Assembly: GCA_013299105.1 (NCBI GenBank)
Contig: JAAFJY010000036.1
Coordinates: 23,276-87,275, forward strand
Direction: 5' to 3'
Source of the DNA: Chitinophagales bacterium
GTDB lineage: Bacteria > Bacteroidota > Bacteroidia > Chitinophagales > Saprospiraceae
Length of the DNA stretch: 64,000 nucleotides
The position numbers and the translations under genes are program-made. The notes below the pieces were generated by a model. It was not told the DNA's origin. It was given only the letters and a program-made list of their open reading frames with translations, and ran no database searches. Shown one piece after another: positions 36,162 through 45,830 of this stretch (the stretch's first letter is position 1; each line of letters begins with the position of its first letter).

Positions 36162-36536
36162 CTAATCCAACCTCCAAGGTGGATCCTTGCGGTTTTTTCC
36201 AGCATAGAACAAAATCAATTGGTTCCCATCCGGGTCGGGCAAGTGGGCTTCGCGCCAGAGCCAGGCCTGGTCCACAGGTTCCAGCGTAAAAACAATGCCT
36301 TTGGCTTGGAGCTCACTCACGCGCTCATCCAAATTTTCACATTCAAAATAAACGACTACACCCGCTTGAATTGGCGCATCGCTCAGGTGCAGCGAAAACG
36401 TAGCATCGCCCTCTGGACACAAAAAGCGGGCGTACCTGGGTTGGGCTTCAACGATCAGCTTTAGGCCCAGGTTTTTGTAAAAAGCGATGCTGCGGGTGAG
36501 GTTGGTACAGGGGACGGTGACTTGGTTGAGGTTCAT
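36162..36536 (-). CDS. VOC-superfamily (glyoxalase/bleomycin-resistance type) protein
   Basis: A 124-residue protein with the paired beta-alpha-beta-beta-beta pattern of the vicinal oxygen chelate fold. It begins MNLNQVTVPCTNLTRSIAFY, typical of the first strand-helix unit, and ends with WREAHLPDPDGNQLILFYA, the usual closing motif with the metal-site glutamate region. The first metal position, commonly His near residue 5-8, is not obvious here (VTVPC), so catalytic activity is uncertain. It starts eight bases after the stop of the FtsX-type permease gene on the same strand and probably shares its transcript. Function not known. Confidence 0.88.
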   Translation of the reverse strand: MNLNQVTVPCTNLTRSIAFYKNLGLKLIVEAQPRYARFLCPEGDATFSLHLSDAPIQAGVVVYFECENLDERVSELQAKGIVFTLEPVDQAWLWREAHLPDPDGNQLILFYAGKNRKDPPWRLD

Positions 36537-36544
36537 GTTGATTC

Positions 36545-38917
36545 CTAGTCATTGTTTTTCAAACTATGGCTCAACTGCACATTGGCCACTTTCCAGCTTT
36601 GGCGGCCAACGGCGATGGCTGCGGTGAAAACCACAATCAGGTTGGCCAAAACGTAAGACAAGATTTTAGGCTGGTAGTTGCCGATGAATTCTTGGGCTTG
36701 ACCGATGGCCAATTGTGCAATAGAAAAACAAATCACAGTTGATAAAACTCCTGCAATGGCCAGTAGGATAATGAACTCTCGATTTACCAGCAGCACAACC
36801 TGCTTGACGGAAGCACCCAATACTTTTCGCACACTGATCTCTTTCAAGCGGCGGGCAAAATGCTGCGCAGCCAAGCCGTACAAACCCATACAAGCAATCA
36901 ATAAGGCCAATCCTGAAATGTAGCCAAAAGCATTGGCAAGCTTTAAAACACTTGAATTGAAGTTGTCAAAGACCTCATTTTGTTGAAAATAGCTCAATCC
37001 AGCATAAGGGAAAAGGCTTTTCCAACTGCTTTCCAAGTCTTTGATGCCACTTGAAACTGAATTGGGGTCAACTTTTGCGAGCAAATAGTTGTAATTGTTG
37101 GCTTTTGCGGCAAAAAACACCAAGGGACGGCTTACCCCGGTGCCAAAAAATTTGAAATCTTTGACCACCCCAACGATGGTGTACACCTGATCATTTGCTT
37201 TGATGGTTTTTCCAATCGCGGTTTCGCCCCAGTTTTTGCTATTTACAAAAGTTTCGTTGACCACTACATTTTGTGAAGCTTCGGATCTGCCAATGCCTTC
37301 AAGCGGCTGGCCATACAAGGGCACCAGATTCATGACTTTGAGGTAATCGGGGCCAATGTTGAAGCGCATGGCGCGTATCTCCTGGCCTTCAATTTCAAAA
37401 TTTTCGGGCAAGAGGCTTTCTCCAATGTGCATTTCGGCCCCAGTGAGCGCTTTGAATTGGGGATTTTTGATCAAATCGGCATGGAGTTTGCCATATTGCA
37501 AAGTGTCGGTCAAGCGGACTGCCAGTAAACCATCGGGGCGATAACCCCAATCTTGTTTTTTCCAATCTTTTCCCATTCCATAAACAAGCACACTACCCAA
37601 AACCGCCAAAAATGCCAGCATAAACTGGGTAGTGAGTAAAACTTTCCTGAAAAGGCTTTTGTGCGTAACATTCAATCGCCCTGCAAAAACCGCCAAGGGC
37701 TGGAATGAAGAAACATACAAAGCCGGATAAGCCCCGGAAGCAAGGGCGGTGAACCCCAAAATGCCAAGCAAAAAGAGCCATAATTGTGGATATTTTCCAA
37801 AATCAAGGGAAATGGTCATGGTCATTACGTCATTGAAAAGCGGCACCAAAAATGCAGCAGTGACCAGCAAGGCCAACAACAAGGCACCAAAACACAAAAG
37901 CAGGTTTTCGGCCATGAATTGCCCAATGAGTTGAGCTCTCGTGCCGCCGATGACTTTTCGGATACCGATTTCTTTGAGGCGGCGGTTGACACTGCCCAAG
38001 GAGATATTGATGTAGTTGAAGCAAGACAAGCCCATCATCATCAAAGCCATGCCCCCAAATATGATGCTGATCATGGGATGGTTGGCTTCGGCTGGTCGGC
38101 GCGATACCTCATGGGCAGTGGGAGAGGGGTTGCGCAAATTATCGAGCTGAAAAGACTGGATGGGGGAAGCAGGATTGCTTTTGTTGTAAACGCCAAGGTA
38201 ATTTGACAACTGTTTTTGGACCAGTTTTTCGTTTTTTGAAACGTTCAATTCCACAAAAACGGCTGAAACATGTGAAGTCCAGTCCTGGTTTTTTAAATTG
38301 GCATAAATGGGTAAGTAACTGCAAAGGAACTCAAATTTGAATCCAGTATTGTCGGGGAATTCGCTAGCAACTCCACGAACAGTGAATTGTTTTTGTTCGC
38401 GATTGCTGAGCAACAAATTCAAGGTTTTGCCTATGGCCATTTGGCCTGGGAAGTATTTATCTGCCATTTTTTGGCTCAAAATCAAGGCATTGGGGTCTTT
38501 GAGGATATCATTGGCCGAGCCGTATTGCAAAGGAAAGTCAAAGGTTTCAAAAAAATCGGCATCCACAAAGGTCATCAATTCATCGATAAGGGTGTTTTTG
38601 TGAAAAACGGTGATGCCATCCCGATCCATTCTGACGCAGCGCTTGACTTGTGGCAAGTCGCGTTCCAATACCTCAGCCATTAGTGCAGGCGCATCGCCAT
38701 AGTTTCGAGTTTGATCGTTTTCTGTTTTGCTGTATTCAAGCATGTAAATACGATCGCCTTTGCTGTGAAAATCATCGAGGGTCCAGAAGTTCTTCAAGAC
38801 CAAAAAAACGGTGATGCAGCAAGCCACCGCAATCGACAAGCCAAAGATATTGATCAGCGAAGTCAACTTATTGGCAACGAGATGGCGATAAGCCAGGATA
38901 AAGTAGTTGGATAACAT
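36545..38917 (-). CDS. MacB/FtsX-type ABC transporter permease
   Basis: A 790-residue inner-membrane protein with two MacB-like periplasmic domains and two FtsX-type permease blocks. The first hydrophobic segment is at 20-43 (LINIFGLSIAVACCITVFLVL), the first permease block at about 285-420 with the signature RLKEIGIRKVIGGTRAQLIG, a linker segment near 430, and the second block at about 675-785 with RLKEISVRKVLGASVKQVVL. Such large duplicated permeases are frequent in Bacteroidota and take part in export or mechanotransmission. The ATPase partner is not adjacent, which is usual for these proteins. What it moves is unknown. Confidence 0.92.
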   Translation of the reverse strand: MLSNYFILAYRHLVANKLTSLINIFGLSIAVACCITVFLVLKNFWTLDDFHSKGDRIYMLEYSKTENDQTRNYGDAPALMAEVLERDLPQVKRCVRMDRDGITVFHKNTLIDELMTFVDADFFETFDFPLQYGSANDILKDPNALILSQKMADKYFPGQMAIGKTLNLLLSNREQKQFTVRGVASEFPDNTGFKFEFLCSYLPIYANLKNQDWTSHVSAVFVELNVSKNEKLVQKQLSNYLGVYNKSNPASPIQSFQLDNLRNPSPTAHEVSRRPAEANHPMISIIFGGMALMMMGLSCFNYINISLGSVNRRLKEIGIRKVIGGTRAQLIGQFMAENLLLCFGALLLALLVTAAFLVPLFNDVMTMTISLDFGKYPQLWLFLLGILGFTALASGAYPALYVSSFQPLAVFAGRLNVTHKSLFRKVLLTTQFMLAFLAVLGSVLVYGMGKDWKKQDWGYRPDGLLAVRLTDTLQYGKLHADLIKNPQFKALTGAEMHIGESLLPENFEIEGQEIRAMRFNIGPDYLKVMNLVPLYGQPLEGIGRSEASQNVVVNETFVNSKNWGETAIGKTIKANDQVYTIVGVVKDFKFFGTGVSRPLVFFAAKANNYNYLLAKVDPNSVSSGIKDLESSWKSLFPYAGLSYFQQNEVFDNFNSSVLKLANAFGYISGLALLIACMGLYGLAAQHFARRLKEISVRKVLGASVKQVVLLVNREFIILLAIAGVLSTVICFSIAQLAIGQAQEFIGNYQPKILSYVLANLIVVFTAAIAVGRQSWKVANVQLSHSLKNND

Positions 38918-39182
38918 GTTGATTATTTTTTAACAATGAGTCTATCGCCCATGCTATGAGAAACCAATGGCTATGTTTAATTAGAAAATTTATCTCGACT
39001 ATATTTGGAAAGTGTAGACACAAAGATCTTGCTAATTTTCAAGCTAAAATCATGCCAGCTTACCAATTAACTGACAATCAAGTGGCTGTAAAAATGTAAC
39101 TTGGGCCATTCTGTCCACTTTTGGACATTAATGTGCGAATTTGTACGCCATGGGTTACCAAAACTCGACTTTTTGCACTAAA

Positions 39183-39215
39183 TTGCAAAAGAGCCAGATC
39201 AGTAACTTATCTTTG
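39183..39215 (+). promoter_or_regulatory. Promoter of the alkaline phosphatase gene
   Basis: TTGC at 39183-39186, a 21-base spacer and TATCTTTG at 39208-39215, a perfect TAnnTTTG. The position, 74 bases before the ATG at 39289, also argues against the longer open frame from 39121. A second -7-like TATATTTG lies at 39000-39007. The rest of the 371-base gap (38918-39288) shows no gene. Confidence 0.55.
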
Positions 39216-39288
39216 TAGTCATTTTTTCGCCCTGGACACGTTTTTAGGTGTAAACTGCAATTTGGAAACAACCAGGAAAGCAATTGGT

Positions 39289-40440
39289 ATGAAAAATTCA
39301 GCATGGGCAATCGGCCTTTGCATCATTTTGAGTGCTTGTGGATCGCCAACGCCATTGACAACGGTAGTGGAAACGCCACAATCTGAAAAACCAAAGAACA
39401 TCATTTTGATCATTGGTGATGGCATGGGTTTGTCGCAAATCAGCACGGCCCTTTACAGCAACAATGGGCACCTGAATTTGGAGCAATTCCCCATTACGGG
39501 CCTACACAAATCATATTCTTTCGACGATTTGGTCACTGACTCGGCTGCCGGAGCCACGGCTTTTGCTTGTGGCTGCAAAACCTTCAATGGAGCCATTGGC
39601 CTCACCAAAGATTCCATTCCCTGCAAAACCATCCTTGAAGAAGCCGAAGAAAGAGGCTTGGCTACGGGATTGATCGCCACTTCTACCATCGTTCACGCCA
39701 CTCCAGCTGCTTTTATTTCGCATGTCGTTTCGCGCGAGCAATACGAGGAAATTGCCATAGACATGGCCAAAACCGAGGTTGATCTCCTGATCGGGGGGGG
39801 CAAAAAATACTTTGACCGCCGCGATATGGATGAGCGCAACCTGTACAAGGAGTTTGAGAAAAAAGGCTATTACGTCAGCGATTACAGCTACGAAGAGATC
39901 GGCAGTTTGCGTTTCGATCCCAACAAAAATTTGCTTTACCTGACCGCCGACAAGCATCCGCTTAATGTAGAAGCGGGCCGCGACTACCTGAGTTATGCCA
40001 CCCGCAGGTCATTGGAATACCTCGAAAAAAAATCGGGTGACAAGGGCTTTTTCCTGATGGTTGAAGGCTCGCAAATCGACTGGGCTTGTCACGCCAATGA
40101 TTACCGCCTGGCCATCAAAGAAACCCTGGACCTGGACCGTGCCATCGGCGAAGCCCTGACTTTTGCCAAAAACCGGGGCAATACCCTGGTAATTGTCACC
40201 GCCGACCACGAATGCGGCGGTTTGGCCCTCAATCCAGGCTCCAAAATGAACCGCGTTGACGGTGCTTTTACGACCATCAACCACACCGCTAGCCTGATTC
40301 CCGTATTTGCCTTTGGGCCCCAAGCCAAAAAATTTGCAGGCATTTACGAAAATACCGCGATCCACGAAAAAATGCGCCGCGCCCTGAGTTTTGACAACAA
40401 GGACGATAAGAATAGCAAGGCTAGTAGTGGGTCGAATTGA
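39289..40440 (+). CDS. Alkaline phosphatase, lipoprotein form
   Basis: A 383-residue phosphomonoesterase of the classical alkaline phosphatase family, releasing phosphate outside the inner membrane. The frame is open from 39121, but ATG 39289 (MKNSAWAIGLCIILSACGSP) gives a signal peptide with lipobox LSAC and follows the promoter closely. Visible are the first metal site IILIIGDGMGLSQISTA, the catalytic serine in VTDSAAGATAFACG, VEGSQIDWACHANDY and the second metal site IVTADHECGG, with a late histidine in TTINHTASLIPVFAFG. Length is within the range of shorter bacterial enzymes. It is a single gene; a phosphate-starvation box was not recognised. Confidence 0.95.
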   Translation: MKNSAWAIGLCIILSACGSPTPLTTVVETPQSEKPKNIILIIGDGMGLSQISTALYSNNGHLNLEQFPITGLHKSYSFDDLVTDSAAGATAFACGCKTFNGAIGLTKDSIPCKTILEEAEERGLATGLIATSTIVHATPAAFISHVVSREQYEEIAIDMAKTEVDLLIGGGKKYFDRRDMDERNLYKEFEKKGYYVSDYSYEEIGSLRFDPNKNLLYLTADKHPLNVEAGRDYLSYATRRSLEYLEKKSGDKGFFLMVEGSQIDWACHANDYRLAIKETLDLDRAIGEALTFAKNRGNTLVIVTADHECGGLALNPGSKMNRVDGAFTTINHTASLIPVFAFGPQAKKFAGIYENTAIHEKMRRALSFDNKDDKNSKASSGSN

Positions 40441-40611
40441 AAAACGACGCTACCCCAAACCTGGTATTTACAGCACAATTCTCAATGAAACCAACCGTTT
40501 ACCCGCCTTGTTAAACATTTTTCTTTACCTGATAAAGATTTTTTCTCTATTTTTATCCCGTTGATCAACAAGATAAGTGAAAAAATGGGGAATTTTACTT
40601 CAAGCTTTGCT

Positions 40612-40861
40612 TACCTTTGAGGATCAATAGCTGTTATCTGCTACCAACAAACTACACAATCCGTTCAGAAAGAGGATGTTTGAGTTCCAGGCTCAACTGA
40701 GATTCAAACATGCCAAAAGGAATACTGCATACTTGTACCCTCCTTCCAGCTTTTGCGGATTGTATTTTGCCCGATACTAGGTCTTTGTACAACAAGCTTT
40801 TTGGGTCCTTGGCTTCTTGAATGAGAACTTAAGGTCCATGACTTTTTTTGAATAGACTGGT
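40612..40861 (+). promoter_or_regulatory. Promoter element and long untranslated leader of the 1412-residue T9SS protein
   Basis: TACCTTTG at 40612-40619 is a perfect TAnnTTTG element with a T-rich stretch 19 bases before it. The leader to the ATG at 40962 would be about 335 bases. It contains an inverted repeat ATGTTTGA/TCAAACAT (40677-40712 region) and a 25-codon open frame at 40864-40941 beginning MKNNDDSTPLPVSKRKFKFE, just upstream of the main start in another frame. Nothing else was recognised in the 521-base gap 40441-40961. Confidence 0.4.
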
Positions 40862-40961
40862 CCATGAAAAATAACGACGACTCTACACCCCTGCCAGTCT
40901 CTAAGAGGAAGTTCAAATTTGAGCAACTTCATTGTGTTTGAATTGATTTATTCTGACGAGC

Positions 40962-43900
40962 ATGGGTGCAACTGTACTGAATCAACTGATGCCATTCGCT
41001 TTGGCGTTGCGCATCTTCCTATCCTTGGGGGAGCTTTTTACCCCCAAAGAGGCAGTTTCGCATGGTCCTGCGACTGTCCCACCGATTGAATCTACTCAAG
41101 GTGTCGCTTGTTTCGATACCATCCGCATTACCCTCAATTCTCACTGCCAGTTTTTGGTGACCGCTGATATGCTGATGGACGGTAGTCTTGGTTGTCTCAA
41201 ACCCGAAGACCTGATCATCGTAGTCGGCGACCACAATCCTGGTAATGGTCCGGTAGTGGATTTGGCGGGTACCTATAAATATGTAATGGCCCTCAAAGAC
41301 CCTTCTTCCTGCTCCAGCTTTGTGGAGTGCAGCGGAGTGGTGATCGCTGAAGACAAGAGTGGACCCTTTATCGAAACTGCCCCCGATGCCACCCTGTCTT
41401 GGTATTGTGATGGCCTGCAACGCGTTTTCAACAACCCTAAAAGCCAAAAATGGACGGGTTACGCCATTGCTTATGACAATTGTTCGCGTTGGGCAAGGGA
41501 TACGGTTCGCTCGTTTAAAGATGAGATTTGGAAAGAAACTTGTGATAGCCTGGTGATCCGCCGGACCTATACCGCTACCGATAAATTGGGCAATATCAAC
41601 AGCGCCTCGCAACTGATTAACCTGGTACGTCCGCCTTTGGACTCGGTTTTGATCGATACTTTGTTTCTTTTGGACGCAGGTTGTGCCAAAAACAAATCTT
41701 TTCCCCTCGATAAAAACGGCAATGTTCACCCCATGATCACGGGCTATCCTTATGTGCACAATGTAGGGATTCCTGAGCGTTACCCGCTGGTCAAAGACTC
41801 GACTTGTGGCTTTACCCTGGCCTATGAGGATACCCGTTTTGACATTTGCCCTGCTGCTTACAAGTTGGTGCGCAAATGGACGGTATGGGACTGGTGCCGC
41901 AAGAGCAAGCGCGTGCTGGAGCAAGTGATCAAAATTGGCGACGTGGTGGCTCCTGAAGTAAAGCTGCCTTATGGCAACGATACCCTCCAGGTTTCGACCT
42001 CGCCTTTCGCTTGTACAGGCATCATGGATGTAAGGGCTCCAATTGTGGTCGATTCCTGCTCGGCTTATGAGTGGAGTGCAGAGTTGAAATCGGGCAACAA
42101 ATCACTGGGAGCGGTGCAATCCAAAGACCGCAGCAAGTTGATCGCCAACATCCCGATGGGCTGTCATACCCTGATTTACACCGTGCGCGATGAATGCCAC
42201 AATACCACTCAGGTCAAGATTACCGTGTGTGTGGTGGACAAAATCAACCCCATCGCCATTTGTGATGACCAGATCAATGTGTCGCTGGGTGGTGATGGCA
42301 TCGCCTTTTTGAGAGCAGTCGATGTGAACGAAGGCAGCCGCGACAATTGTGAATTGAAAAAACTGGAGGTACGCCGCATCCTCACTTTTGATCCCAGTGA
42401 CTGCAAAACCTTGACCAAGCCCGATACCACCGCCTGGTCCGACCATGTGGCTTTTTATTGCTGTGAAGCAGGCCAACAAGTCAAAGTTGAATTGAGAGCC
42501 ACCGACGCTGCAGGAAATACCAATACTTGCTGGTCATCGGTGCTGGTGGAAGACAAAGTTGCGCCCTGGTGCAAATCGCCCAAGGATACGGCGGTTTTTT
42601 GCGACTTGCTGCCGCCAGGAGTGGACATCCAAGACTCTACCAAGCTGCGCACCTGGTTTGGCCTGCCTGAATACGGTGACAACTGCCAGGCCGAGCTGAT
42701 CGAATACCGCCCCAGGGTCAAGATCAACAACTGCGGGGTTGGTTTCATTGAGCGTTCGTTTCGCGTGCGAGACCGTGCTGGCAACTGGTCGCCAGAGGTT
42801 TGTATCCAGACCATTACCCTCAAAGCCCGGCACAATTACGCCATCAAGTTCCCCAAAGACTATACTGAGTTTTGTAAAACACCCGAACCCGATACTGTTT
42901 TTTGGGACGAAATCGGCTGTGATGTTTTGGCCATCAACATTTATGACAAAAAATACCAGGGCGATGGCAAAGATTGCTACCGCATTCACCGCACCTTTGA
43001 GGTGATCAACTGGTGCGAGTACAAGGAAGGCGACTTAGCCGTAACAGTAGGCCGCGACGAGGATTGCGATGGCATCGAAGGGAACAACGACAGCTGGGTT
43101 CTGCGCCGTCCCGATGGCACGGTTTATTACGATTCAGACAACAACGAAAATAATTCGACTCCCCGCCTCAATCTGCGCCCCTGTGGAGGTAACCCTGCTG
43201 GCTATTGGAAAAACAGCATCAGCGATCCTTCGATTCGCTCAACTGGTCTTTGGCGCTATACCCAGGTTATCCGCGTGCAAGACAACGTACCCCCAGTGAT
43301 CGCAGTGGAAAAAGAATTGGTGTTTTGCTCTACGCGCTCCGATTGTAAGGCCGAGGTTTTCATTTCGGCTGGCATTTTTGAAAACTGTGGCAAAGACAAT
43401 ATCCGGGTCATTACCGAAACCAAGCTCGAAATCACTGAGCGTGTTACTACGGGCGAACGCAATTGGCGAGTCATTGGTCGTTACCCCAAGTACTTGTTTA
43501 CAGGAGTAGTACCAATTGGCGAATATGAAGTAGAGATCAGAGCCATTGACGAATGTGGCAACATTGGTCGTGAAACTGTGCGCATCAAAGTAGTCGATTG
43601 CAAGCCTCCAGCTCTGGTGTGTATCAATGGTTTGTCGGCGGAACTAAGCAAGGTTTCTCCTCGCACCGACGCTGACGGCGACGGTGATTTTGACCAGGCT
43701 GCAGCAGTAGTGTGGGCCAAAGATATGGTGGTATCGGCCTACGATTCCTGCTCTGGTCCCGTCACTTTGTCGATTAACCGCAAAGGGGAAAAACCAGATA
43801 TTAAAAAAACGGCCATTACCCTTACTTGTGACGACATTGGCAATACCCAAGTAGAAATTCACGCCTGGGACAACGCCAAGAATCCGCGCAACAACAATGG

Positions 43901-45200
43901 ACCCAACCACGATTTTTGCGAAACCTTCATCATCGTACAAGACAACAAGTACAAATGGTGCGATCAGGAGCCCGATACCCTGATCATCGAAGGCCAGGTG
44001 CGCACCGACGCGGGGCTTGAGTTGCAAGGGGTGCAAATCAGTACCAGTGGTGAATTGGCCAAAACGGCAACTACGGGTGTAGGCGGCAAGTACTTGCTGA
44101 ATCGACTGAATCCTGGCTATGACTACTCGATTGTAGCCAATAAATCGGGCGACGGCAATGCTGGAGTCTCTACCCTGGACTTGGTATTGGTTCAAAAACA
44201 CATTTTGGGCAATAAACCCTTGGACAATCCATACCAAATGCTGGCCGCCGACGTGAACGGCTCTGGAACCATCACTACTTTGGACTTGATCAGCATCCGA
44301 AAGGTAATTTTGAACATCGACCTGACTTTCATTGGCAACCAAAGCTGGCGTTTTGTTGATGCGAAACATACTTTCAACAATCCGCAAAACCCTTGGGCCA
44401 ACCCCTTGCCCCAGTCAATTCAGTTCAACAACCTGGTGAACCCCAAAACTGGAGTGGATTTTACCGCCATCAAATTGGGCGATGTAAACGGCAGCCTGGT
44501 ACAAGAGAGCAGTGGAGTCTTGCGCAGCCAAGTCCCAACTTGGGATTTGCAAGTGCCAGTGATGAACCTGGAGGCCGGAAAAGAATACGAATTGCCCTTG
44601 ACAGTGGCCAAGATAGCGCAGGTAGAAGGCCTGCAATTTGGCCTGCAATTTGACCCCAAGCAGGTGGAAATATTGGAATTGATTCCTGGCCTGGCCAAAG
44701 CAGAGCATTGGAATGCTGCCCAACTCAGCAATGGTGAGTTGCGCCTGAGTTGGAATAAAGTAAGCGGAATCAGTGCCGATGAACCTTTGCTGGTTTTGCG
44801 GGTCAGGCCAAGGGAGAGGGTTTTGAGTACCGAGTTTTTCCGCTTATCGCCCAGGGTTTTGGCTCCCGAAGCTTACAGCACCCAAAACGAACAAATCCAT
44901 CGCTTGGTGGTAAAAGGCATCAGCTCAACTGATTTCCAATTGTTTGCGCCAACGCCCAATCCGTTTCAGGAGCAAACCCGCATCGCCTGGACTTTGGGCC
45001 AAGCCGAAACATGCCAAATAACGGTACTCAACTTGCAGGGGCAGGTCCTGAAGCAGTTGAAGATTGCAGGTGTACAAGGCTACAATACCTTCGATTTGAA
45101 TGCCAGTGACTTGGGTAGCGATGGCCTGTTTTTGCTGCGGTTGGAATCTGCAAGTGGCCAGCGGGCCAGTACGAAACTGATGCTTAGTAAGGGCCACTGA
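40962..45200 (+). CDS. Large secreted T9SS protein with HYR-like, dockerin-like and cohesin-like parts
   Basis: A 1412-residue protein. The first 1000 residues are cysteine-rich beta modules of the HYR/Ig type (repeated DKVAPWCKSPKDTAVFCDL, DNVPPVIAVEKELVFC, CDDQINVSLGGDG). A carboxypeptidase-like module (about 1003-1055, IIEGQVRTDAGLELQGVQIS) is followed by a dockerin-like pair with calcium-loop pattern (about 1063-1118, GDGNAGVSTLDLVLVQKHIL and DVNGSGTITTLDLISIRK), a cohesin-like domain (about 1187-1325) and a C-terminal T9SS type A sorting domain (FAPTPNPFQEQTRIAWTL to the end). The N-terminus MGATVLNQLMPFALALRIFL is only a weak signal peptide. Probably exported and surface-bound or released; binding target unknown. 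Confidence 0.88.
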   Translation: MGATVLNQLMPFALALRIFLSLGELFTPKEAVSHGPATVPPIESTQGVACFDTIRITLNSHCQFLVTADMLMDGSLGCLKPEDLIIVVGDHNPGNGPVVDLAGTYKYVMALKDPSSCSSFVECSGVVIAEDKSGPFIETAPDATLSWYCDGLQRVFNNPKSQKWTGYAIAYDNCSRWARDTVRSFKDEIWKETCDSLVIRRTYTATDKLGNINSASQLINLVRPPLDSVLIDTLFLLDAGCAKNKSFPLDKNGNVHPMITGYPYVHNVGIPERYPLVKDSTCGFTLAYEDTRFDICPAAYKLVRKWTVWDWCRKSKRVLEQVIKIGDVVAPEVKLPYGNDTLQVSTSPFACTGIMDVRAPIVVDSCSAYEWSAELKSGNKSLGAVQSKDRSKLIANIPMGCHTLIYTVRDECHNTTQVKITVCVVDKINPIAICDDQINVSLGGDGIAFLRAVDVNEGSRDNCELKKLEVRRILTFDPSDCKTLTKPDTTAWSDHVAFYCCEAGQQVKVELRATDAAGNTNTCWSSVLVEDKVAPWCKSPKDTAVFCDLLPPGVDIQDSTKLRTWFGLPEYGDNCQAELIEYRPRVKINNCGVGFIERSFRVRDRAGNWSPEVCIQTITLKARHNYAIKFPKDYTEFCKTPEPDTVFWDEIGCDVLAINIYDKKYQGDGKDCYRIHRTFEVINWCEYKEGDLAVTVGRDEDCDGIEGNNDSWVLRRPDGTVYYDSDNNENNSTPRLNLRPCGGNPAGYWKNSISDPSIRSTGLWRYTQVIRVQDNVPPVIAVEKELVFCSTRSDCKAEVFISAGIFENCGKDNIRVITETKLEITERVTTGERNWRVIGRYPKYLFTGVVPIGEYEVEIRAIDECGNIGRETVRIKVVDCKPPALVCINGLSAELSKVSPRTDADGDGDFDQAAAVVWAKDMVVSAYDSCSGPVTLSINRKGEKPDIKKTAITLTCDDIGNTQVEIHAWDNAKNPRNNNGPNHDFCETFIIVQDNKYKWCDQEPDTLIIEGQVRTDAGLELQGVQISTSGELAKTATTGVGGKYLLNRLNPGYDYSIVANKSGDGNAGVSTLDLVLVQKHILGNKPLDNPYQMLAADVNGSGTITTLDLISIRKVILNIDLTFIGNQSWRFVDAKHTFNNPQNPWANPLPQSIQFNNLVNPKTGVDFTAIKLGDVNGSLVQESSGVLRSQVPTWDLQVPVMNLEAGKEYELPLTVAKIAQVEGLQFGLQFDPKQVEILELIPGLAKAEHWNAAQLSNGELRLSWNKVSGISADEPLLVLRVRPRERVLSTEFFRLSPRVLAPEAYSTQNEQIHRLVVKGISSTDFQLFAPTPNPFQEQTRIAWTLGQAETCQITVLNLQGQVLKQLKIAGVQGYNTFDLNASDLGSDGLFLLRLESASGQRASTKLMLSKGH

Positions 45201-45225
45201 TTAAATACTGTAAACAAGTTGACGA

Positions 45226-45740
45226 AAGCCTTTAGCCGCTTTGCGGCTTCAAGTTGGGGGCACGGATGTAACAGATAAAACTGATTTTCACTGATTTCCA
45301 GCAGGACGTTGCCACCGCCGAGGCTTTGATCAAAAGTTAAAAATGCTTAGTGACAAGCCACGAATAAACCTTACCAAATCGCAATTGCGTTGCCTCGCTG
45401 CGCAAGGCTGTTTTTAGTACGCGGATGACGCGGATGACGCGGATTTCCAGCATGACGTTGACCGTTACGTTGACACGCGTTTCTCTTAAAAACTGGAAAG
45501 GTTTATTTTTGACCCGTTACTTACTTTCTGAAAACTTCGGAAAAGTTTCAGCAGCGGCACTTTTTGTGCTGAAAATGATTGCTAGCGTGACGTTGACTGA
45601 CCAACGTTAGGGACTTACAGCCCCGCTAAACATGGTGTTGACCTTTATGCTACCAACGTTAGGGGCCTACGGCCCCGCTAGTATGATGTTGTTGACTCGC
45701 GGTTGGCTTATTCTGAAAACTTCGGAGAATTTTTCAGAAC
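45226..45740. repeat. Repeat-packed intergenic region
   Basis: The 630-base gap after the T9SS gene holds no gene but many repeats. Two copies of ACCAACGTTAGGG..CCCCGCTA lie at 45600-45628 and 45652-45680, the second with palindrome GGGGCC-TAC-GGCCCC. Two copies of TTCTGAAAACTTCGG with an inverted TTTCAG end lie at 45526-45554 and 45711-45740. GATTTCCAGCA.GACGTTG occurs at 45293-45311 and 45442-45460. GCGGATGAC is repeated in tandem at 45421-45438. A palindrome AGCCGC-TTT-GCGGCT lies near 45235. Confidence 0.8.
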
Positions 45741-45794
45741 TTTATTTATTTTCGATTCCTAAATAACTGAATTGAGGAGATAAGTAGCGCTAGT

Positions 45795-45830
45795 CTTCTC
45801 AACTCCTCAACCACTCAACTCCTCAACTCA
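45795..45830 (+). repeat. TCAAC-type short-period array, copy 6
   Basis: CTTCTCAACTCCTCAACCAC followed by CTCAACTCCTCAACTCA, ending directly at the ATG of the DUF1304 gene. Same variant as the array at 10143-10177. Confidence 0.8.
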
